Shown here piece by piece: positions 10,092 to 20,040 of a stretch of 64,000 nt of DNA. The stretch is from Shimazuella soli (GTDB lineage Bacteria > Bacillota > Bacilli > Thermoactinomycetales > Thermoactinomycetaceae), in contig NZ_JAKWBN010000006.1 in the NCBI RefSeq assembly GCF_022511585.1, positions 102,270 to 166,269 on the forward strand, given 5' to 3'. The notes beneath the pieces were generated by a model. The model made no database searches, was not told where the DNA came from, and was given only the letters and a program-made list of their open reading frames with translations. The position numbers were made by a program, and so were the translations under genes. The stretch's first letter is position 1. Each line of letters starts with the position of its first letter.

Positions 10092-11339
10092 ATGTATTTC
10101 ACTGTAAAACAACAACTCAAACATCTTTCGAAAGAAGAATATCTGATTTTAAAAGACTTGTGTCATACTGCCAAAAATTTGTACAACCAAGGCTTATACC
10201 AAGTTCGCCAGCATTACTTTCAGGAAAAGAAATATCTGAATTACCAGGAAAATAATCAGCTTTTGAAAGGAAGCGAACATTACAAGCGGTTGAATAGCAA
10301 CATGGCACAACAAATTTTAAAAGAAGTCGATGGGGTATGGAAGTCTTTTTTTGCGCTGATCCGACAAGCCAAGCAAGGAAAATACGACTTTCGAGCCATT
10401 CAGATGCCTCGATACCTACCGAAAGATGGATGTTATCCGTTAATAGTCGGCTTCATTCGTTTAAATGGAAATCTGTTTGTGTTGCCCTATTCTCGTTCTT
10501 ATCAGAAGGAACATCCCCCACTGATGGTTCGCATTCCTCCCTTGTTGGCGGACAAGAAAATCAAAGAGATTCGTATTCTTCCCAAATATCGAGCAAGGTT
10601 CTTTGAAGTGCATTACACGTATGAAGAGCAGGCAGTTCAAAGGGATACCGATAAAAACCATGTACTTGCAATCGATTTGGGAATTAGCAATCTCGCGGCT
10701 TGTGTCACCTCCAAAGGGAAAAGTTTTCTGATCGATGGAAAAAGACTAAAATCAATCAACCAATGGTATAACAAACGCAATGCCCATTTGCAGCGAATCA
10801 AAGATAAACAAAAGCAGAAAGGGTATACGCATCAACAAGTTGCTTTGGTGGCAAAACGAAATCGTTTGGTGAACGATTACCTGAACAAGACCTGTCGTAA
10901 GATAATCCATTATTGTTTGAAATATCGCATTGGGACACTGGTTATCGGATATAACGAAAATCTGCAAAAAGGAAGTAATCTAGGCAAACGCAACAACCAA
11001 AATTTCGTGAATATCCCCATTGGGATGATCAAAGAGAAGTTGGAATATAGGTGTGAGCGATATGGGATGACGTTGGTGCAACAAGAAGAAAGCTACACAT
11101 CCAAAGCGAGTTTTTGGGATCAAGATGAACTGCCCACCTATGATCCATCCAACTCGAAAACGTATACCTTTAGAGGTGCACGGGTGAAACGTGGCTTATA
11201 TCGTACGTCTTCGGGAATGTTGATGAACGCAGATATCCATGGCGCATTAAACATCTTGCGAAAAAGTAACGTTGTAGCCCTTACGGGCTTATACACTAGA
11301 GGCGAAGTGGACACGCCTGTACGAATAAGGATAGCCTAG
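10092..11339 (+). CDS. tnpB: TnpB-family RNA-guided nuclease, no zinc finger
   Basis: A 415-residue transposon-encoded OrfB/TnpB protein. RuvC-like catalytic segments are visible: AIDLGISNLAACVT (Asp near residue 195), LVIGYNENLQKG (Glu) and NADIHGALNILRK (Asp). The usual C-X2-C ... C-X2-C zinc ribbon between the second and third motif is absent; that region reads SYTSKASFWDQDE...YTFRGARVKRGLYRTSSG, a known variant branch. TnpB proteins of the family are guided by a right-end-derived RNA; the sequence 3' of the catalytic Asp codon and the right-end hairpins would supply it. AAAGAGGTGAG precedes the ATG. Confidence 0.9.
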   Translation: MYFTVKQQLKHLSKEEYLILKDLCHTAKNLYNQGLYQVRQHYFQEKKYLNYQENNQLLKGSEHYKRLNSNMAQQILKEVDGVWKSFFALIRQAKQGKYDFRAIQMPRYLPKDGCYPLIVGFIRLNGNLFVLPYSRSYQKEHPPLMVRIPPLLADKKIKEIRILPKYRARFFEVHYTYEEQAVQRDTDKNHVLAIDLGISNLAACVTSKGKSFLIDGKRLKSINQWYNKRNAHLQRIKDKQKQKGYTHQQVALVAKRNRLVNDYLNKTCRKIIHYCLKYRIGTLVIGYNENLQKGSNLGKRNNQNFVNIPIGMIKEKLEYRCERYGMTLVQQEESYTSKASFWDQDELPTYDPSNSKTYTFRGARVKRGLYRTSSGMLMNADIHGALNILRKSNVVALTGLYTRGEVDTPVRIRIA

Positions 11340-11389
11340 CTATCAACCTTCGTAGACGAAGCTTACGACTTTAGTCGTGAGAGGTTCAC
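11270..11389 (+). ncRNA. Candidate omega (guide) RNA at the right end of the tnpB element
   Basis: The 3' end of tnpB and the following bases form several hairpins (AGCCCTTACGGGCT near 11277, CTTCG/CGAAG, and the 8-bp CTTACGAC/GTCGTGAG). By analogy with characterised TnpB systems this region would be transcribed as the guide RNA scaffold, with the guide coming from flanking DNA after about 11389. Placement is by analogy only. Confidence 0.5.
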
Positions 11390-11634
11390 TTGTATACAAT
11401 GCATGTAGCTGTTTATGACAAGCATGGCAAAGGTTGATTGTCGATAGAAAGGTAGTACCTCTCTTTTTTTTTGAGGTGAGATGATGCACGGTTGTGGAAA
11501 TGGTATTTCATCCGCATATTTACATCTATTCAAATCCATTACCATACTCCTTAAAACTACACTTTGGAATGGAACAAGGTAAGATGGTTTCTTCTAGCAG
11601 ATTTTATCCAATAGTAGGAAACCTATTTTTTTTC

Positions 11635-11663
11635 TTGCATCCCAATTGCTTTTTCTATATAAT
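11635..11663 (+). promoter_or_regulatory. Sigma-A promoter of the S10 operon
   Basis: TTGCAT (11635-11640), a 17-nt spacer and a perfect TATAAT (11658-11663) lie 129 nt upstream of rpsJ. Confidence 0.85.
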
Positions 11664-11692
11664 AGCGGGTGTTGTACTGTGAACAGCGATGA

Positions 11693-12100
<408 letters not shown>

Positions 12101-12134
12101 TTCATCCATTTCAAAATGGCAGGAGGTGTAACAA

Positions 12135-12764
12135 TTGAAAGGAATTCTAGGAAAAAAGATTGGGATGACCCAATTGTTTCGTGAAGATGGAACAGCAGTA
12201 ACAGTAACAGTTGTTGAAGCTGGACCATGTGTTGTTCTTCAAAAGAAAGATGAAACAACCGACGGATACGAAGCGATCCAACTAGGGTTTAAAGAGAAAA
12301 AGGAACACCGTTCCAACAAGCCTGAACTTGGACATGCAAAGAAAGCAAATGCGAAAGCACAGAGCTTTATCAAAGAAATCCGTGGAATGAACCCAGAAGA
12401 ATACGATCTAGGTAGTGTGGTCAAAGCGGATCTCTTTGCTGAAGGAGAACTTGTTGATGTGACAGGTACTTCCAAAGGTAAAGGTTTTGCAGGGGCGATC
12501 AAGCGTCACAACCAAAGCCGCGGACCTATGAGTCACGGTTCTCACTATCACCGTGGACCCGGTTCTTTAGGTGCTATTGCTCCGAACCGTGTTTTCAAAG
12601 GACAAACCTTGCCAGGTCGTATGGGGTCAGAGCGTATTACAACGCAAAACCTACAAGTGGTTCGTGTGGATTCTGAAAAGAATTTACTTCTTATTAAAGG
12701 AAACGTACCTGGACCTCGGAACAGTTATTTAGTAATTCGTTCTGCAGCAAAAGGCGTTAAATAA
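12135..12764 (+). CDS. rplC: 50S ribosomal protein L3
   Basis: L3 (209 residues) reaches the peptidyl transferase centre. The start is the TTG at 12135 behind AGGAGG, giving [15 protein letters not shown]. The central loop [21 protein letters not shown] and the [15 protein letters not shown] stretch are intact. It lies 34 nt after rpsJ and 21 nt before rplD. Confidence 0.98.
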   Translation: MKGILGKKIGMTQLFREDGTAVTVTVVEAGPCVVLQKKDETTDGYEAIQLGFKEKKEHRSNKPELGHAKKANAKAQSFIKEIRGMNPEEYDLGSVVKADLFAEGELVDVTGTSKGKGFAGAIKRHNQSRGPMSHGSHYHRGPGSLGAIAPNRVFKGQTLPGRMGSERITTQNLQVVRVDSEKNLLLIKGNVPGPRNSYLVIRSAAKGVK

Positions 12765-12785
12765 CATCAGAAAGGAGGATCAATC

Positions 12786-13412
12786 ATGCCAAAAGTAACA
12801 GTTGTTGATGTAACGGGTTCTGAGGTCGGCGAATTAGAATTGGCTGACGCAGTATTTGGGATTACACCAAACAAAGCTGTACTTCATGATGCAGTAGTGA
12901 TGCAGCAAGCATCCTTGCGCAGTGGAACTCACGATGTAAAGAATCGTTCCGAAGTTCGCGGCGGTGGTAAAAAGCCATGGAAGCAAAAAGGAACAGGACG
13001 TGCTCGTGCAGGTAGCTCACGTTCCCCTATTTGGGTCGGTGGTGGTACTGTTTTCGGTCCTACACCTCGTAGCTATGCTTACAAGCTTCCTAAAAAAGTT
13101 CGTCGTCTTGCGATCAAATCTGCTCTATCCAGCAAAGTAGAAGATCAAGACGTAGTTGTTTTGGATGCATTAAAGCTATCTGCTCCAAAAACAAAAGAAA
13201 TGGTTCAAGTTTTGAAAAACTTGGGTGCTGAAAAGAAAGCATTGGTTGTAACCAATAATTTGGAAGACAGTGCAGTTCGTGCTGTTCGCAATATCCCAGG
13301 TGTGAAATTGATTGCTGCTGAAGGAGTAAATGTACTTGACGTGTTAGCGCATGACAAGTTGATCATTACTACTGACGCAGTAAGTCGTGTAGAGGAGGTG
13401 TTTGGCCAGTGA
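12786..13412 (+). CDS. rplD: 50S ribosomal protein L4
   Basis: L4 (208 residues) lines the exit tunnel with the loop [19 protein letters not shown], which is intact and carries the residues where macrolide-resistance changes occur in other species. AAAGGAGG precedes the ATG. Its stop overlaps the GTG start of rplW by 4 nt, indicating translational coupling. Confidence 0.98.
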   Translation: MPKVTVVDVTGSEVGELELADAVFGITPNKAVLHDAVVMQQASLRSGTHDVKNRSEVRGGGKKPWKQKGTGRARAGSSRSPIWVGGGTVFGPTPRSYAYKLPKKVRRLAIKSALSSKVEDQDVVVLDALKLSAPKTKEMVQVLKNLGAEKKALVVTNNLEDSAVRAVRNIPGVKLIAAEGVNVLDVLAHDKLIITTDAVSRVEEVFGQ

Positions 13413-13696
13413 AGGACCCACGTGACATAATCCGTCGCCCCATCGTAACAGAAGCATCGACTGCAATGATGGAAGAAGGAAAGTATGTATTTGAAGTTGA
13501 CATTCGTGCGAATAAATTTCAAATCCGTCAAGCTCTAGAAGCGATTTTTGATGTGAAAGTGGACCGTGTAAACACAATGCGCGTACCAGGTAAAACAAAG
13601 CGCTATGGTCGTTACTCCGGTCGGACACCAGAATGGAAAAAAGCAATTGTAAAACTTGCTGAAGGCAGCAAGCAAATTGAAATCTTTGAGAGCTAA
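13409..13696 (+). CDS. rplW: 50S ribosomal protein L23
   Basis: L23 (95 residues) sits at the tunnel exit and docks SRP and trigger factor. It starts at a GTG overlapping the rplD stop (GTGA). Family features [35 protein letters not shown] and [22 protein letters not shown] are present. Confidence 0.97.
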   Translation: MKDPRDIIRRPIVTEASTAMMEEGKYVFEVDIRANKFQIRQALEAIFDVKVDRVNTMRVPGKTKRYGRYSGRTPEWKKAIVKLAEGSKQIEIFES

Positions 13697-13726
13697 AAAT
13701 CCAAAGAGCAAAGGAGGGAAATAGCA

Positions 13727-14578
13727 ATGGGTATTAAAAAGTATAAACCAACTACACCTTCACGTCGTCATATGACTGGTTCTACCTTTGAAGAGATTAC
13801 CACTTCTACACCAGAAAAATCTCTTACTACTTCTTTAGTGAGAAAAGCTGGTCGTAACAACCAAGGTCGTCTAACAATGCGTCACCAAGGTGGCGGACAT
13901 AAACGTAAATACCGCATCATTGACTTCAAACGTAACAAAGATGGTATCCCAGGCAAAGTAGCTACGATCGAGTATGATCCAAACCGCTCTGCTAATATTG
14001 CACTCATTCATTATGCTGATGGTGAAAAACGCTATGTATTAGCGCCTAAAGGTTTAAAAGTTGGTATGGAAATTATGTCTGGACCTGAATCCGATATCAA
14101 AGTGGGTAATGCATTGCCGCTTCGCAATATCCCAGTTGGTACAGAGATTCACAACATCGAGTTGAAACCAGGTCGTGGCGGACAGTTGGTACGTGCTGCT
14201 GGTACTTCCGCTCAATTGTTGGGTAAAGGTGCGCACAAAGGCGAAGAAGGAAAATATGTTATCATTCGTTTGGCTTCTGGTGAAACACGTATGATCCTTG
14301 CAGACTGCCGTGCTACCATCGGTCAAGTTGGTAACCTCGATCATGAATTGATCACAGTAGGTAAAGCAGGACGTAGCCGTTGGAAAGGTATTCGTCCAAC
14401 TGTACGTGGTTCTGTTATGAACCCTAATGACCACCCACACGGTGGTGGGGAAGGTCGTGCTCCTATCGGACGTAAGTCACCTGTGACTCCTTGGGGTAAA
14501 CCAACTCTTGGCTACAAAACTCGTAAGAAAAACAAGGCTTCGGACAAATTTATCGTTCGTCGTCGTAAGAAAAAATAA
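13727..14578 (+). CDS. rplB: 50S ribosomal protein L2
   Basis: L2 (283 residues, slightly longer than the usual 275-277) is needed for subunit association and peptidyl transfer. The C-terminal [18 protein letters not shown] motif with its conserved histidine, and [18 protein letters not shown] near the N-terminus, are intact. An AGGAGGG ribosome binding site precedes the ATG. An 11-bp hairpin follows in the gap before rpsS. Confidence 0.98.
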   Translation: MGIKKYKPTTPSRRHMTGSTFEEITTSTPEKSLTTSLVRKAGRNNQGRLTMRHQGGGHKRKYRIIDFKRNKDGIPGKVATIEYDPNRSANIALIHYADGEKRYVLAPKGLKVGMEIMSGPESDIKVGNALPLRNIPVGTEIHNIELKPGRGGQLVRAAGTSAQLLGKGAHKGEEGKYVIIRLASGETRMILADCRATIGQVGNLDHELITVGKAGRSRWKGIRPTVRGSVMNPNDHPHGGGEGRAPIGRKSPVTPWGKPTLGYKTRKKNKASDKFIVRRRKKK

Positions 14579-14591
14579 TAACCTCTTCCTA

Positions 14592-14617
14592 TCCCGCGGA
14601 AGGGATCTTTCGTGGGA
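14592..14617 (+). promoter_or_regulatory. Stable hairpin between rplB and rpsS
   Basis: CCCGCGGAAG (14593-14602) pairs along its whole length, with two G-U pairs, to CTTTCGTGGG (14607-14616), leaving a GGAT tetraloop; a flanking T-A pair makes 11 bp. No T-run follows, so it is not a standard terminator. It could be an RNA-stability, processing or autoregulatory element. Confidence 0.6.
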
Positions 14618-14659
14618 GCGATATGTTGGATGATTATGGTATGAGAGGAGGCGTATCGC

Positions 14660-14941
14660 ATGGGTCGTAGCCTGAAAAAAGGGCCTTTTGCAGATGCTCA
14701 TCTACTGAAAAAAGTAGAGGTTTTGAACGAGAAAAATGAAAAGAAGATCGTGAAAACATGGTCTCGTCGCTCTACCATCTTCCCTGATTTTGTCGGTCAC
14801 ACATTTGCTGTTCATGATGGACGCAAACATGTGCCTGTATATGTAAGCGAAGATATGGTTGGTCACAAACTCGGCGAATTTGTTCCTACCCGCACGTACA
14901 AGGGACACGCTGGGGACGATAAAAAAACTCGCAAGCGCTAA
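14660..14941 (+). CDS. rpsS: 30S ribosomal protein S19
   Basis: S19 (93 residues) forms a 30S head dimer with S13. [49 protein letters not shown] and [12 protein letters not shown] are canonical. GAGAGGAGG lies upstream of the ATG. Confidence 0.98.
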   Translation: MGRSLKKGPFADAHLLKKVEVLNEKNEKKIVKTWSRRSTIFPDFVGHTFAVHDGRKHVPVYVSEDMVGHKLGEFVPTRTYKGHAGDDKKTRKR

Positions 14942-14971
14942 TTATTCTTATGTAAAGAAAGGAGGGTAAAC

Positions 14972-15490
14972 ATGAACGTCGTACGCCAACGCAAGATTAA
15001 AAAGCTGATTAAAGAACATGACATCGCAAGCGTTGCTGAGTTGACTGAGCGTCTTCAAGATGCAGGTATCAAGGCAACTGAAGAAGCAGTAGCGAAAGAT
15101 GTTGCAGAACTGGGTCTAATCATCGCTTCTACCAAAGGTGGTACAACGAAATTCGTTTTCCCGCCATTTGCAGTTGCTAAGAACATAAGAATCGCTCCTC
15201 GTAAAGTTCGTCTGGTTATCGATTTGATTCGTGGTAAATCGATTGATGAAGCAGCAGCGATTCTAAAATTCACACCTCGTGCTGCATCTCCAGTTATCGA
15301 GAAGGTACTGAGTTCTGCTGTAGCAAATGCTGAGCATAACTTTAACCTAAATCAAGGTAACTTAGTTGTAAAAGAAGCTTATGTGGATGAAGGACCGACA
15401 TTGAAACGATTCATTCCACGTGCACAAGGACGCGCAAGCCGCATCAACAAACGTACTAGCCACATCACAGTGGTTGTATCCGAAAAATAA
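14972..15490 (+). CDS. rplV: Ribosomal protein L22 with N-terminal ArgR-like winged-helix extension
   Basis: Residues about 67-172 are a complete L22 ([23 protein letters not shown] ... [23 protein letters not shown]), the tunnel protein. Residues 1-62 are extra: [46 protein letters not shown] followed by a beta-wing ending KFVFPP, which follows the pattern of the ArgR N-terminal DNA-binding domain. In ArgR the recognition helix usually reads ATVSRDI; here it is EAVAKDV, so the Ser-Arg pair is Ala-Lys. The ATG at 14972 has a strong AAAGGAGGG site, and there is no in-frame ATG, GTG or TTG near the L22 core, so the fusion is the only L22 made. Typical L22 is about 110-118 residues; this is 172. 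Gene order (rpsS-rplV-rpsC) is normal. Confidence 0.93.
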   Translation: MNVVRQRKIKKLIKEHDIASVAELTERLQDAGIKATEEAVAKDVAELGLIIASTKGGTTKFVFPPFAVAKNIRIAPRKVRLVIDLIRGKSIDEAAAILKFTPRAASPVIEKVLSSAVANAEHNFNLNQGNLVVKEAYVDEGPTLKRFIPRAQGRASRINKRTSHITVVVSEK

Positions 15491-15514
15491 TTTTTCAATA
15501 AGGAGGGAAGAACT

Positions 15515-16177
15515 TTGGGTCAAAAAGTTAGCCCAGTGGGACTGAGAGTCGGGATTATTCGTGATTGGGAATCCAAATGGTACGGTGGCAAAGATTACGC
15601 TACACTACTTCATGAAGATATCCGTGTTCGCGATCACATCAAAAAACAATTGAAAGATTCCTCAGTTTCTAAAGTAGAGATCGAACGTGCAGCCAACCGC
15701 CTAAACGTATCCATCTATACAGCGAAACCTGGTATGGTTATTGGGAAAGGCGGTACAGAAGTAGAAAAACTTCGTAACCAACTTACCAAAATGACTGGTA
15801 AAAAAGTTCACATCAATATCAATGAAATCAAAAACCCTGAGTTGGATGCTTATCTTGTAGCTGAAAACATTGCAAGTCAGCTAGAGCGCCGTGTTTCTTT
15901 CCGTCGCGCTATGAAACAAGCAATCGGACGTACCCTTCGTTCCGGTGCAAAAGGGGTTCGTACACTAGTAAGTGGTCGTCTTGGTGGTGCTGATATCGCT
16001 CGTAGTGAGGGATATAGCGAAGGTACGGTTCCACTTCATACTTTACGTGCTGATATCGATTATGGTTTTGCAGAAGCACATACCACTTATGGTCGTATCG
16101 GAGTAAAAGTATGGATTTACCGTGGTGAAGTACTGCCTACCAAAGGGAAAAAAGGAGCAGTCGAAGGAGGCGAGTAA
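15515..16177 (+). CDS. rpsC: 30S ribosomal protein S3
   Basis: S3 (220 residues) lies at the mRNA entry channel. It starts at TTG 15515 behind AAGGAGGG, giving [22 protein letters not shown]. The KH motif [18 protein letters not shown] and C-terminal [29 protein letters not shown] are intact. Confidence 0.98.
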   Translation: MGQKVSPVGLRVGIIRDWESKWYGGKDYATLLHEDIRVRDHIKKQLKDSSVSKVEIERAANRLNVSIYTAKPGMVIGKGGTEVEKLRNQLTKMTGKKVHININEIKNPELDAYLVAENIASQLERRVSFRRAMKQAIGRTLRSGAKGVRTLVSGRLGGADIARSEGYSEGTVPLHTLRADIDYGFAEAHTTYGRIGVKVWIYRGEVLPTKGKKGAVEGGE

Positions 16178-16180
16178 CGC

Positions 16181-16603
16181 ATGCTAATGCCAAAAAAGGT
16201 CAAGTTTCGTCGTCCTCACCGTGGTAAAATGCGTGGGAAGGCGAAAGGCGGAACAGAAGTTGCTTTTGGTGAATACGGCCTGAAAGCATTGGAACCATCT
16301 TGGATTACCAACCGTCAAATTGAAGCAGCGCGTATTGCGATGACTCGTTATATCAAACGTGGTGGGAAAGTATGGATTAAGATTTTCCCAGATAAGCCAA
16401 TTACTCAAAAACCTCTTGAGGTTCGTATGGGTAGCGGTAAAGGTTCCCCTGAAAAATGGGTAGCTGTTGTAAAACCTGGTAAAATCATGTTTGAATTGGC
16501 GGGAGTACCAGAGGAAGTTGCACGTGAAGCAATGCGTCTAGCAGCTCACAAACTTCCAATCAAAACAAAATTTGTAAAACGTGAAGCAGGTGGTAACGAA
16601 TGA
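16181..16603 (+). CDS. rplP: 50S ribosomal protein L16
   Basis: L16 (140 residues) organises the A-site tRNA side of the 50S. The first ATG (16181, [19 protein letters not shown]) is preferred over the one two codons later because AAGGAGG has better spacing to it and other L16s begin [25 protein letters not shown] and [20 protein letters not shown] are canonical. Its stop overlaps the rpmC start (ATGA). Confidence 0.97.
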   Translation: MLMPKKVKFRRPHRGKMRGKAKGGTEVAFGEYGLKALEPSWITNRQIEAARIAMTRYIKRGGKVWIKIFPDKPITQKPLEVRMGSGKGSPEKWVAVVKPGKIMFELAGVPEEVAREAMRLAAHKLPIKTKFVKREAGGNE

Positions 16604-16812
16604 AAGCAGCAGAGCTAATCGAGTTGACCACCACTGAGATCGAACAAAAACTGACGCAGTACAAAGAAGAATTGTTTAACCTACGTTTTCAATCTGCAAC
16701 AGGGCAATTGGAAAACCCAAACCGCTTGGGTCAAGTACGCAAAGACATTGCCCGTTGTAAAACGGTCCTTCGCCAGCGTGAACTGGATAGCGAAAGGAGG
16801 AATCAGGGTTGA
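16600..16812 (+). CDS. rpmC: 50S ribosomal protein L29
   Basis: L29 (70 residues) is a two-helix protein at the tunnel exit. [48 protein letters not shown] is typical. It overlaps rplP and rpsQ by 4 nt each, so the three are probably translationally coupled. Confidence 0.97.
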   Translation: MKAAELIELTTTEIEQKLTQYKEELFNLRFQSATGQLENPNRLGQVRKDIARCKTVLRQRELDSERRNQG

Positions 16813-17078
16813 GCGAACAACGTACAACACGTCGGAAAGTACGTGTCGGTAAAGTGGTCAGCGACAAAATGGATAAAACAGTTGTAGTTGCAGTTGAAAC
16901 CTACAAAAAGGATCGTCTGTACGGCAAACGCGTAAAACATACCAAAAAGTTTAAAGCCCATGATGAGAACAACCAAGCCAAAACAGGTGACATCGTAAGA
17001 ATCATGGAGACTCGCCCATTATCGAAAGATAAAAATTGGCGTCTCGTAGAGATTGTAGAAGAGGCTGTCATCATCTAA
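16809..17078 (+). CDS. rpsQ: 30S ribosomal protein S17
   Basis: S17 (89 residues) is an OB-fold 30S assembly protein. It starts at TTG 16809, with AAAGGAGG inside the rpmC end. [17 protein letters not shown] and [45 protein letters not shown] match the family. Confidence 0.97.
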   Translation: MSEQRTTRRKVRVGKVVSDKMDKTVVVAVETYKKDRLYGKRVKHTKKFKAHDENNQAKTGDIVRIMETRPLSKDKNWRLVEIVEEAVII

Positions 17079-17108
17079 GGAGTTCTCTTAAGGAAGGAGG
17101 AAAGACCG

Positions 17109-17477
17109 ATGATTCAACAACAGACACGTCTTCGAGTTGCAGATAACTCCGGTGCAAAGGAAATCATGTGTATCCGTGTGTTAGGCGGATCGAAGAAGTC
17201 TACTGCTGGTATCGGTGATATCATCGTTGCTTCGGTGAAACAAGCTACACCCGGAGGCGTTGTTAAGAAAGGCGATGTAGTGAAGTGCGTAGTAGTGCGT
17301 ACTGTTCGTCCAAACCGTCGTCCTGATGGCTCCTATATTCGTTTCGATGAAAATGCAGCAGTCGTGATTAAGGATGACAAAAGCCCACGTGGTACCCGTA
17401 TCTTTGGACCAGTTGCCCGTGAGTTACGTGATCGCGACTTTATGAAGATTATCTCCTTAGCACCAGAAGTGCTTTAA
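17109..17477 (+). CDS. rplN: 50S ribosomal protein L14
   Basis: L14 (122 residues) forms an intersubunit bridge. [27 protein letters not shown] and [43 protein letters not shown] are canonical. AAGGAGGAAAG precedes the ATG. Confidence 0.98.
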   Translation: MIQQQTRLRVADNSGAKEIMCIRVLGGSKKSTAGIGDIIVASVKQATPGGVVKKGDVVKCVVVRTVRPNRRPDGSYIRFDENAAVVIKDDKSPRGTRIFGPVARELRDRDFMKIISLAPEVL

Positions 17478-17511
17478 GGACAGATCGTGAGAGATAAGGA
17501 GGTGCGCGTAA

Positions 17512-17892
17512 GTGAAAAGCGAAAAACGCCCCAATAAACTTCACATCAAAACTGGTGATACGGTTATCGTGATGCGTGGGAAAGAAGCTCCATACTTCCA
17601 AGATGGCAAAAAGGTGTACACGAAAGGTCGTGTCATCAAAATGCTTCCTAAAGAAGGTAGAGCACTTGTTGAGGGAGTCAACATGGTGAAGAAACACTCC
17701 CGTCCAACACAAGCAAATCCTCAAGGTGGAATTATCGAGAAAGAAGCACCAATCGATGTATCCAACTTGATGATCGAAGACCCAAAAACAAAACAACCAA
17801 CCCGTATTGGCTATAAGTTTATCGAAGGTAAAAACGGTGAACAGAAAAAAGTACGGTTTGCGAAAAAGTCAGGCGAAATCCTGGATAAATAG
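17512..17892 (+). CDS. rplX: 50S ribosomal protein L24
   Basis: L24 (126 residues) initiates 50S assembly. It starts at GTG 17512 after AAGGAGGTG. The N-terminal KOW segment ([18 protein letters not shown]), a short family-variable insert, and the [24 protein letters not shown] section are visible. It is longer than the roughly 103-residue B. subtilis protein because of the region around residues 25-40 and a longer C-terminus. Confidence 0.96.
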   Translation: MKSEKRPNKLHIKTGDTVIVMRGKEAPYFQDGKKVYTKGRVIKMLPKEGRALVEGVNMVKKHSRPTQANPQGGIIEKEAPIDVSNLMIEDPKTKQPTRIGYKFIEGKNGEQKKVRFAKKSGEILDK

Positions 17893-17915
17893 TATGAGGA
17901 AGGGAGGTACATTCC

Positions 17916-18458
17916 TTGACTGCTCGGTTAAAAGAACAATATACAAATGAAATTATTCCATCTTTGATGAATAAGTTTGAGTACAAGTCTGTTATGCAAG
18001 TTCCAAAAGTGGAGAAGATCGTTTTGAACATGGGTGTTGGTGAAGCTGTTCAAAACTCCAAAGTGTTGGACAACGCAGTAGAAGATATGACAGCTATCGC
18101 TGGTCAAAAACCAGTGATTACTCGAGCAAAAAAATCAATCGCAGGTTTTAAACTTCGTGAAGGCATGCCAATCGGAGTAAAAGTTACCCTACGTGGTAAG
18201 CGTATGTATGATTTCTTAGACAAATTGATCAACATCTCGCTGCCTCGTGTCCGCGACTTCCGTGGTATTTCCCCTAAATCTTTTGATGGACGTGGAAACT
18301 ATACTCTAGGGGTTAAAGAACAATTAATTTTCCCAGAAATCTCGTACGATAAGGTAGATAAAGTGCGCGGTATGGATGTAGTTATCGTAACTACTGCTAA
18401 CACCGATGAAGAAGCATTTACACTACTTTCTGAAATGGGAATGCCATTTCGTAAATAA
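17916..18458 (+). CDS. rplE: 50S ribosomal protein L5
   Basis: L5 (180 residues) binds 5S rRNA. It starts at TTG 17916 behind [55 protein letters not shown] and [30 protein letters not shown] are canonical. Confidence 0.98.
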   Translation: MTARLKEQYTNEIIPSLMNKFEYKSVMQVPKVEKIVLNMGVGEAVQNSKVLDNAVEDMTAIAGQKPVITRAKKSIAGFKLREGMPIGVKVTLRGKRMYDFLDKLINISLPRVRDFRGISPKSFDGRGNYTLGVKEQLIFPEISYDKVDKVRGMDVVIVTTANTDEEAFTLLSEMGMPFRK

Positions 18459-18480
18459 ATGAGGCAAAGGAGGGAATCCG

Positions 18481-18666
18481 TTGGCCAGAAAATCGATGAT
18501 CGTCAAATCACAGCGTAAACCGAAGTTTGAGGTACAAGGGTACACTCGTTGTGAACGTTGTGGACGTCCTCACTCTGTATTACGCAAATTTCGACTATGT
18601 CGTATCTGTTTCCGTGAATTGGCCTACAAAGGGCAGATTCCCGGCGTAAAAAAAGCAAGCTGGTAA
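18481..18666 (+). CDS. rpsZ: 30S ribosomal protein S14, zinc-binding type
   Basis: S14 type Z (61 residues) has the zinc ligands C-X2-C (CERC) and C-X2-C (CRIC), typical of the zinc-replete paralog. It starts at TTG 18481 after AAAGGAGGG. Confidence 0.97.
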   Translation: MARKSMIVKSQRKPKFEVQGYTRCERCGRPHSVLRKFRLCRICFRELAYKGQIPGVKKASW

Positions 18667-18690
18667 TGCTTCTGAAAGGAGGGCTCACAC

Positions 18691-19089
18691 ATGGTGATGA
18701 CAGATCCCATTGCGGATATGCTGACTAGAATTCGTAACGCAAACATGGTTCGCCATGAAAGTGTTGAACTACCTGCTTCTCGTGTGAAACGTGAGATTGC
18801 AGAAATTCTAAAACAAGAAGGATTTATTCGCGATGCTGAATACATTGAGGATAGTAAACAAGGAATCCTTCGTATCTTCTTAAAGTACGGTACAAACAAC
18901 GAAAAAGTAATCACTGGTCTAAAAAGAATCAGTAAACCTGGACTTCGTGTATATGCCAAATCTAATGAAGTACCTCGTGTGCTGCGTGGACTTGGAATCG
19001 CGATTCTATCTACCAATAAAGGAATCATAACCGACAAAGTAGCACGTCAACAACGCGTTGGTGGAGAAGTGCTAGCATACATCTGGTAA
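18691..19089 (+). CDS. rpsH: 30S ribosomal protein S8
   Basis: S8 (132 residues) is a central 30S assembly protein that in many bacteria also represses the spc operon. [38 protein letters not shown] and the C-terminal [26 protein letters not shown] are canonical. The ATG at 18691 follows GAAAGGAGGG; a second ATG two codons on gives MTDPIAD, the more usual N-terminus, and cannot be excluded. Confidence 0.97.
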   Translation: MVMTDPIADMLTRIRNANMVRHESVELPASRVKREIAEILKQEGFIRDAEYIEDSKQGILRIFLKYGTNNEKVITGLKRISKPGLRVYAKSNEVPRVLRGLGIAILSTNKGIITDKVARQQRVGGEVLAYIW

Positions 19090-19108
19090 TGATGGAGGTG
19101 AACCAAAC

Positions 19109-19645
19109 ATGTCTCGTATCGGGAAGAAACCTATTACCGTACCTGCTGGTGTAGAAGTAAACCTAGAAGGCAATCAGTTGACGGTAAAAGGCCCCAAAGG
19201 TACATTGGTCCGCAATTTGCACGCTGATATGAAGATCAATATCTCAGATAACGAGTTATTGATTGAGCGTCCTAGCGACAATCGTACACATCGGGCACTG
19301 CACGGAACAACTCGTAGTATCATCTCCAACATGGTGGAAGGTGTATCTACTGGTTTTGCGAAAACACTTGAACTAGTCGGTGTAGGTTACCGTGCATCCA
19401 AAAAAGGATCAAATATAGTATTAAACGTTGGATATTCTCATCCAGTTGAGATTACTCCAATTGAAGGTATCGAACTAGATGTTCCTACCCAAACACAAGT
19501 TGTTGTCAAAGGTATTGACAAAGAAAAAGTCGGTGCTATGGCAGCTAATATTCGTTCCGTTCGTGAACCAGAGCCTTACAAAGGCAAAGGGATTAAATAT
19601 AGTACAGAACGAATTCGTCGTAAAGAAGGTAAAACTGGTAAGTAG
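19109..19645 (+). CDS. rplF: 50S ribosomal protein L6
   Basis: L6 (178 residues) lies near the sarcin-ricin loop. [43 protein letters not shown] and [27 protein letters not shown] are canonical. GGAGGTG precedes the ATG. Confidence 0.98.
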   Translation: MSRIGKKPITVPAGVEVNLEGNQLTVKGPKGTLVRNLHADMKINISDNELLIERPSDNRTHRALHGTTRSIISNMVEGVSTGFAKTLELVGVGYRASKKGSNIVLNVGYSHPVEITPIEGIELDVPTQTQVVVKGIDKEKVGAMAANIRSVREPEPYKGKGIKYSTERIRRKEGKTGK

Positions 19646-19677
19646 AATTTTTAAATCAGAAGGGAGTGAACCAGACC

Positions 19678-20040
19678 GTGATTCAAAAAGAAGATCGCAA
19701 TCAAAAACGGAAAAAGCGTCACCTTCGGGTTCGGAAAAAACTTTTTGGCACGGCTCTTCGTCCTCGCCTCAATGTATTCCGTTCATCCAAGAATATCTAT
19801 GCACAACTTATTGATGATGAAGCAGGCGTAACCCTTGTTTCGGCTTCTACGGTTGATAAAGAGTACCAAGGTGCAGGTGGCGGAACTGTTGAAGCAGCAA
19901 AAAGTGTCGGTGAGTTAATTGCCAAACGTGCTATCGAAAAAGGATTCAATAAAGTTGTGTTTGATCGTGGAGGATACCTCTATCATGGTCGTGTACAAGC
20001 CTTAGCGGATGGGGCAAGGGAAGGAGGTCTTGACTTCTAA
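19678..20040 (+). CDS. rplR: 50S ribosomal protein L18
   Basis: L18 (120 residues) carries 5S rRNA with L5. GTG 19678 ([22 protein letters not shown]) is chosen over GTG 19666 because the latter lies inside the AAGGGAG ribosome binding site. [25 protein letters not shown] and [26 protein letters not shown] match the family. The stop overlaps the rpsE start. Confidence 0.97.
   Translation: MIQKEDRNQKRKKRHLRVRKKLFGTALRPRLNVFRSSKNIYAQLIDDEAGVTLVSASTVDKEYQGAGGGTVEAAKSVGELIAKRAIEKGFNKVVFDRGGYLYHGRVQALADGAREGGLDF

Larger units (their letters stand above)
9967..11389 (+). mobile_element. IS1341-type (IS200/IS605 family, tnpB-only) element
   Basis: The element comprises a left-end subterminal hairpin (CCCGTGAAT and ATTCGTGGG, around 9975-9997), one tnpB gene, and a right end with two stacked hairpins (CTTCG/CGAAG, then CTTACGAC-TTTA-GTCGTGAG at 11362-11381) ending near GGTTCAC. 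There is no tnpA, so it is non-autonomous for transposition or depends on a tnpA elsewhere. The outer boundaries are estimated from the hairpins, since this family makes no target duplications. Confidence 0.75.

Noticed and set aside
11494..11682. Short ORF upstream of rpsJ
   Set aside because: It runs through the S10 promoter -35 and -10 elements and has no ribosome binding site.
15055..15273. Independent minus-strand or internal gene in the rplV extension
   Set aside because: The plus-strand frame is continuous with L22, has the Shine-Dalgarno, and the extension matches a known fold; no internal start serves L22 alone.
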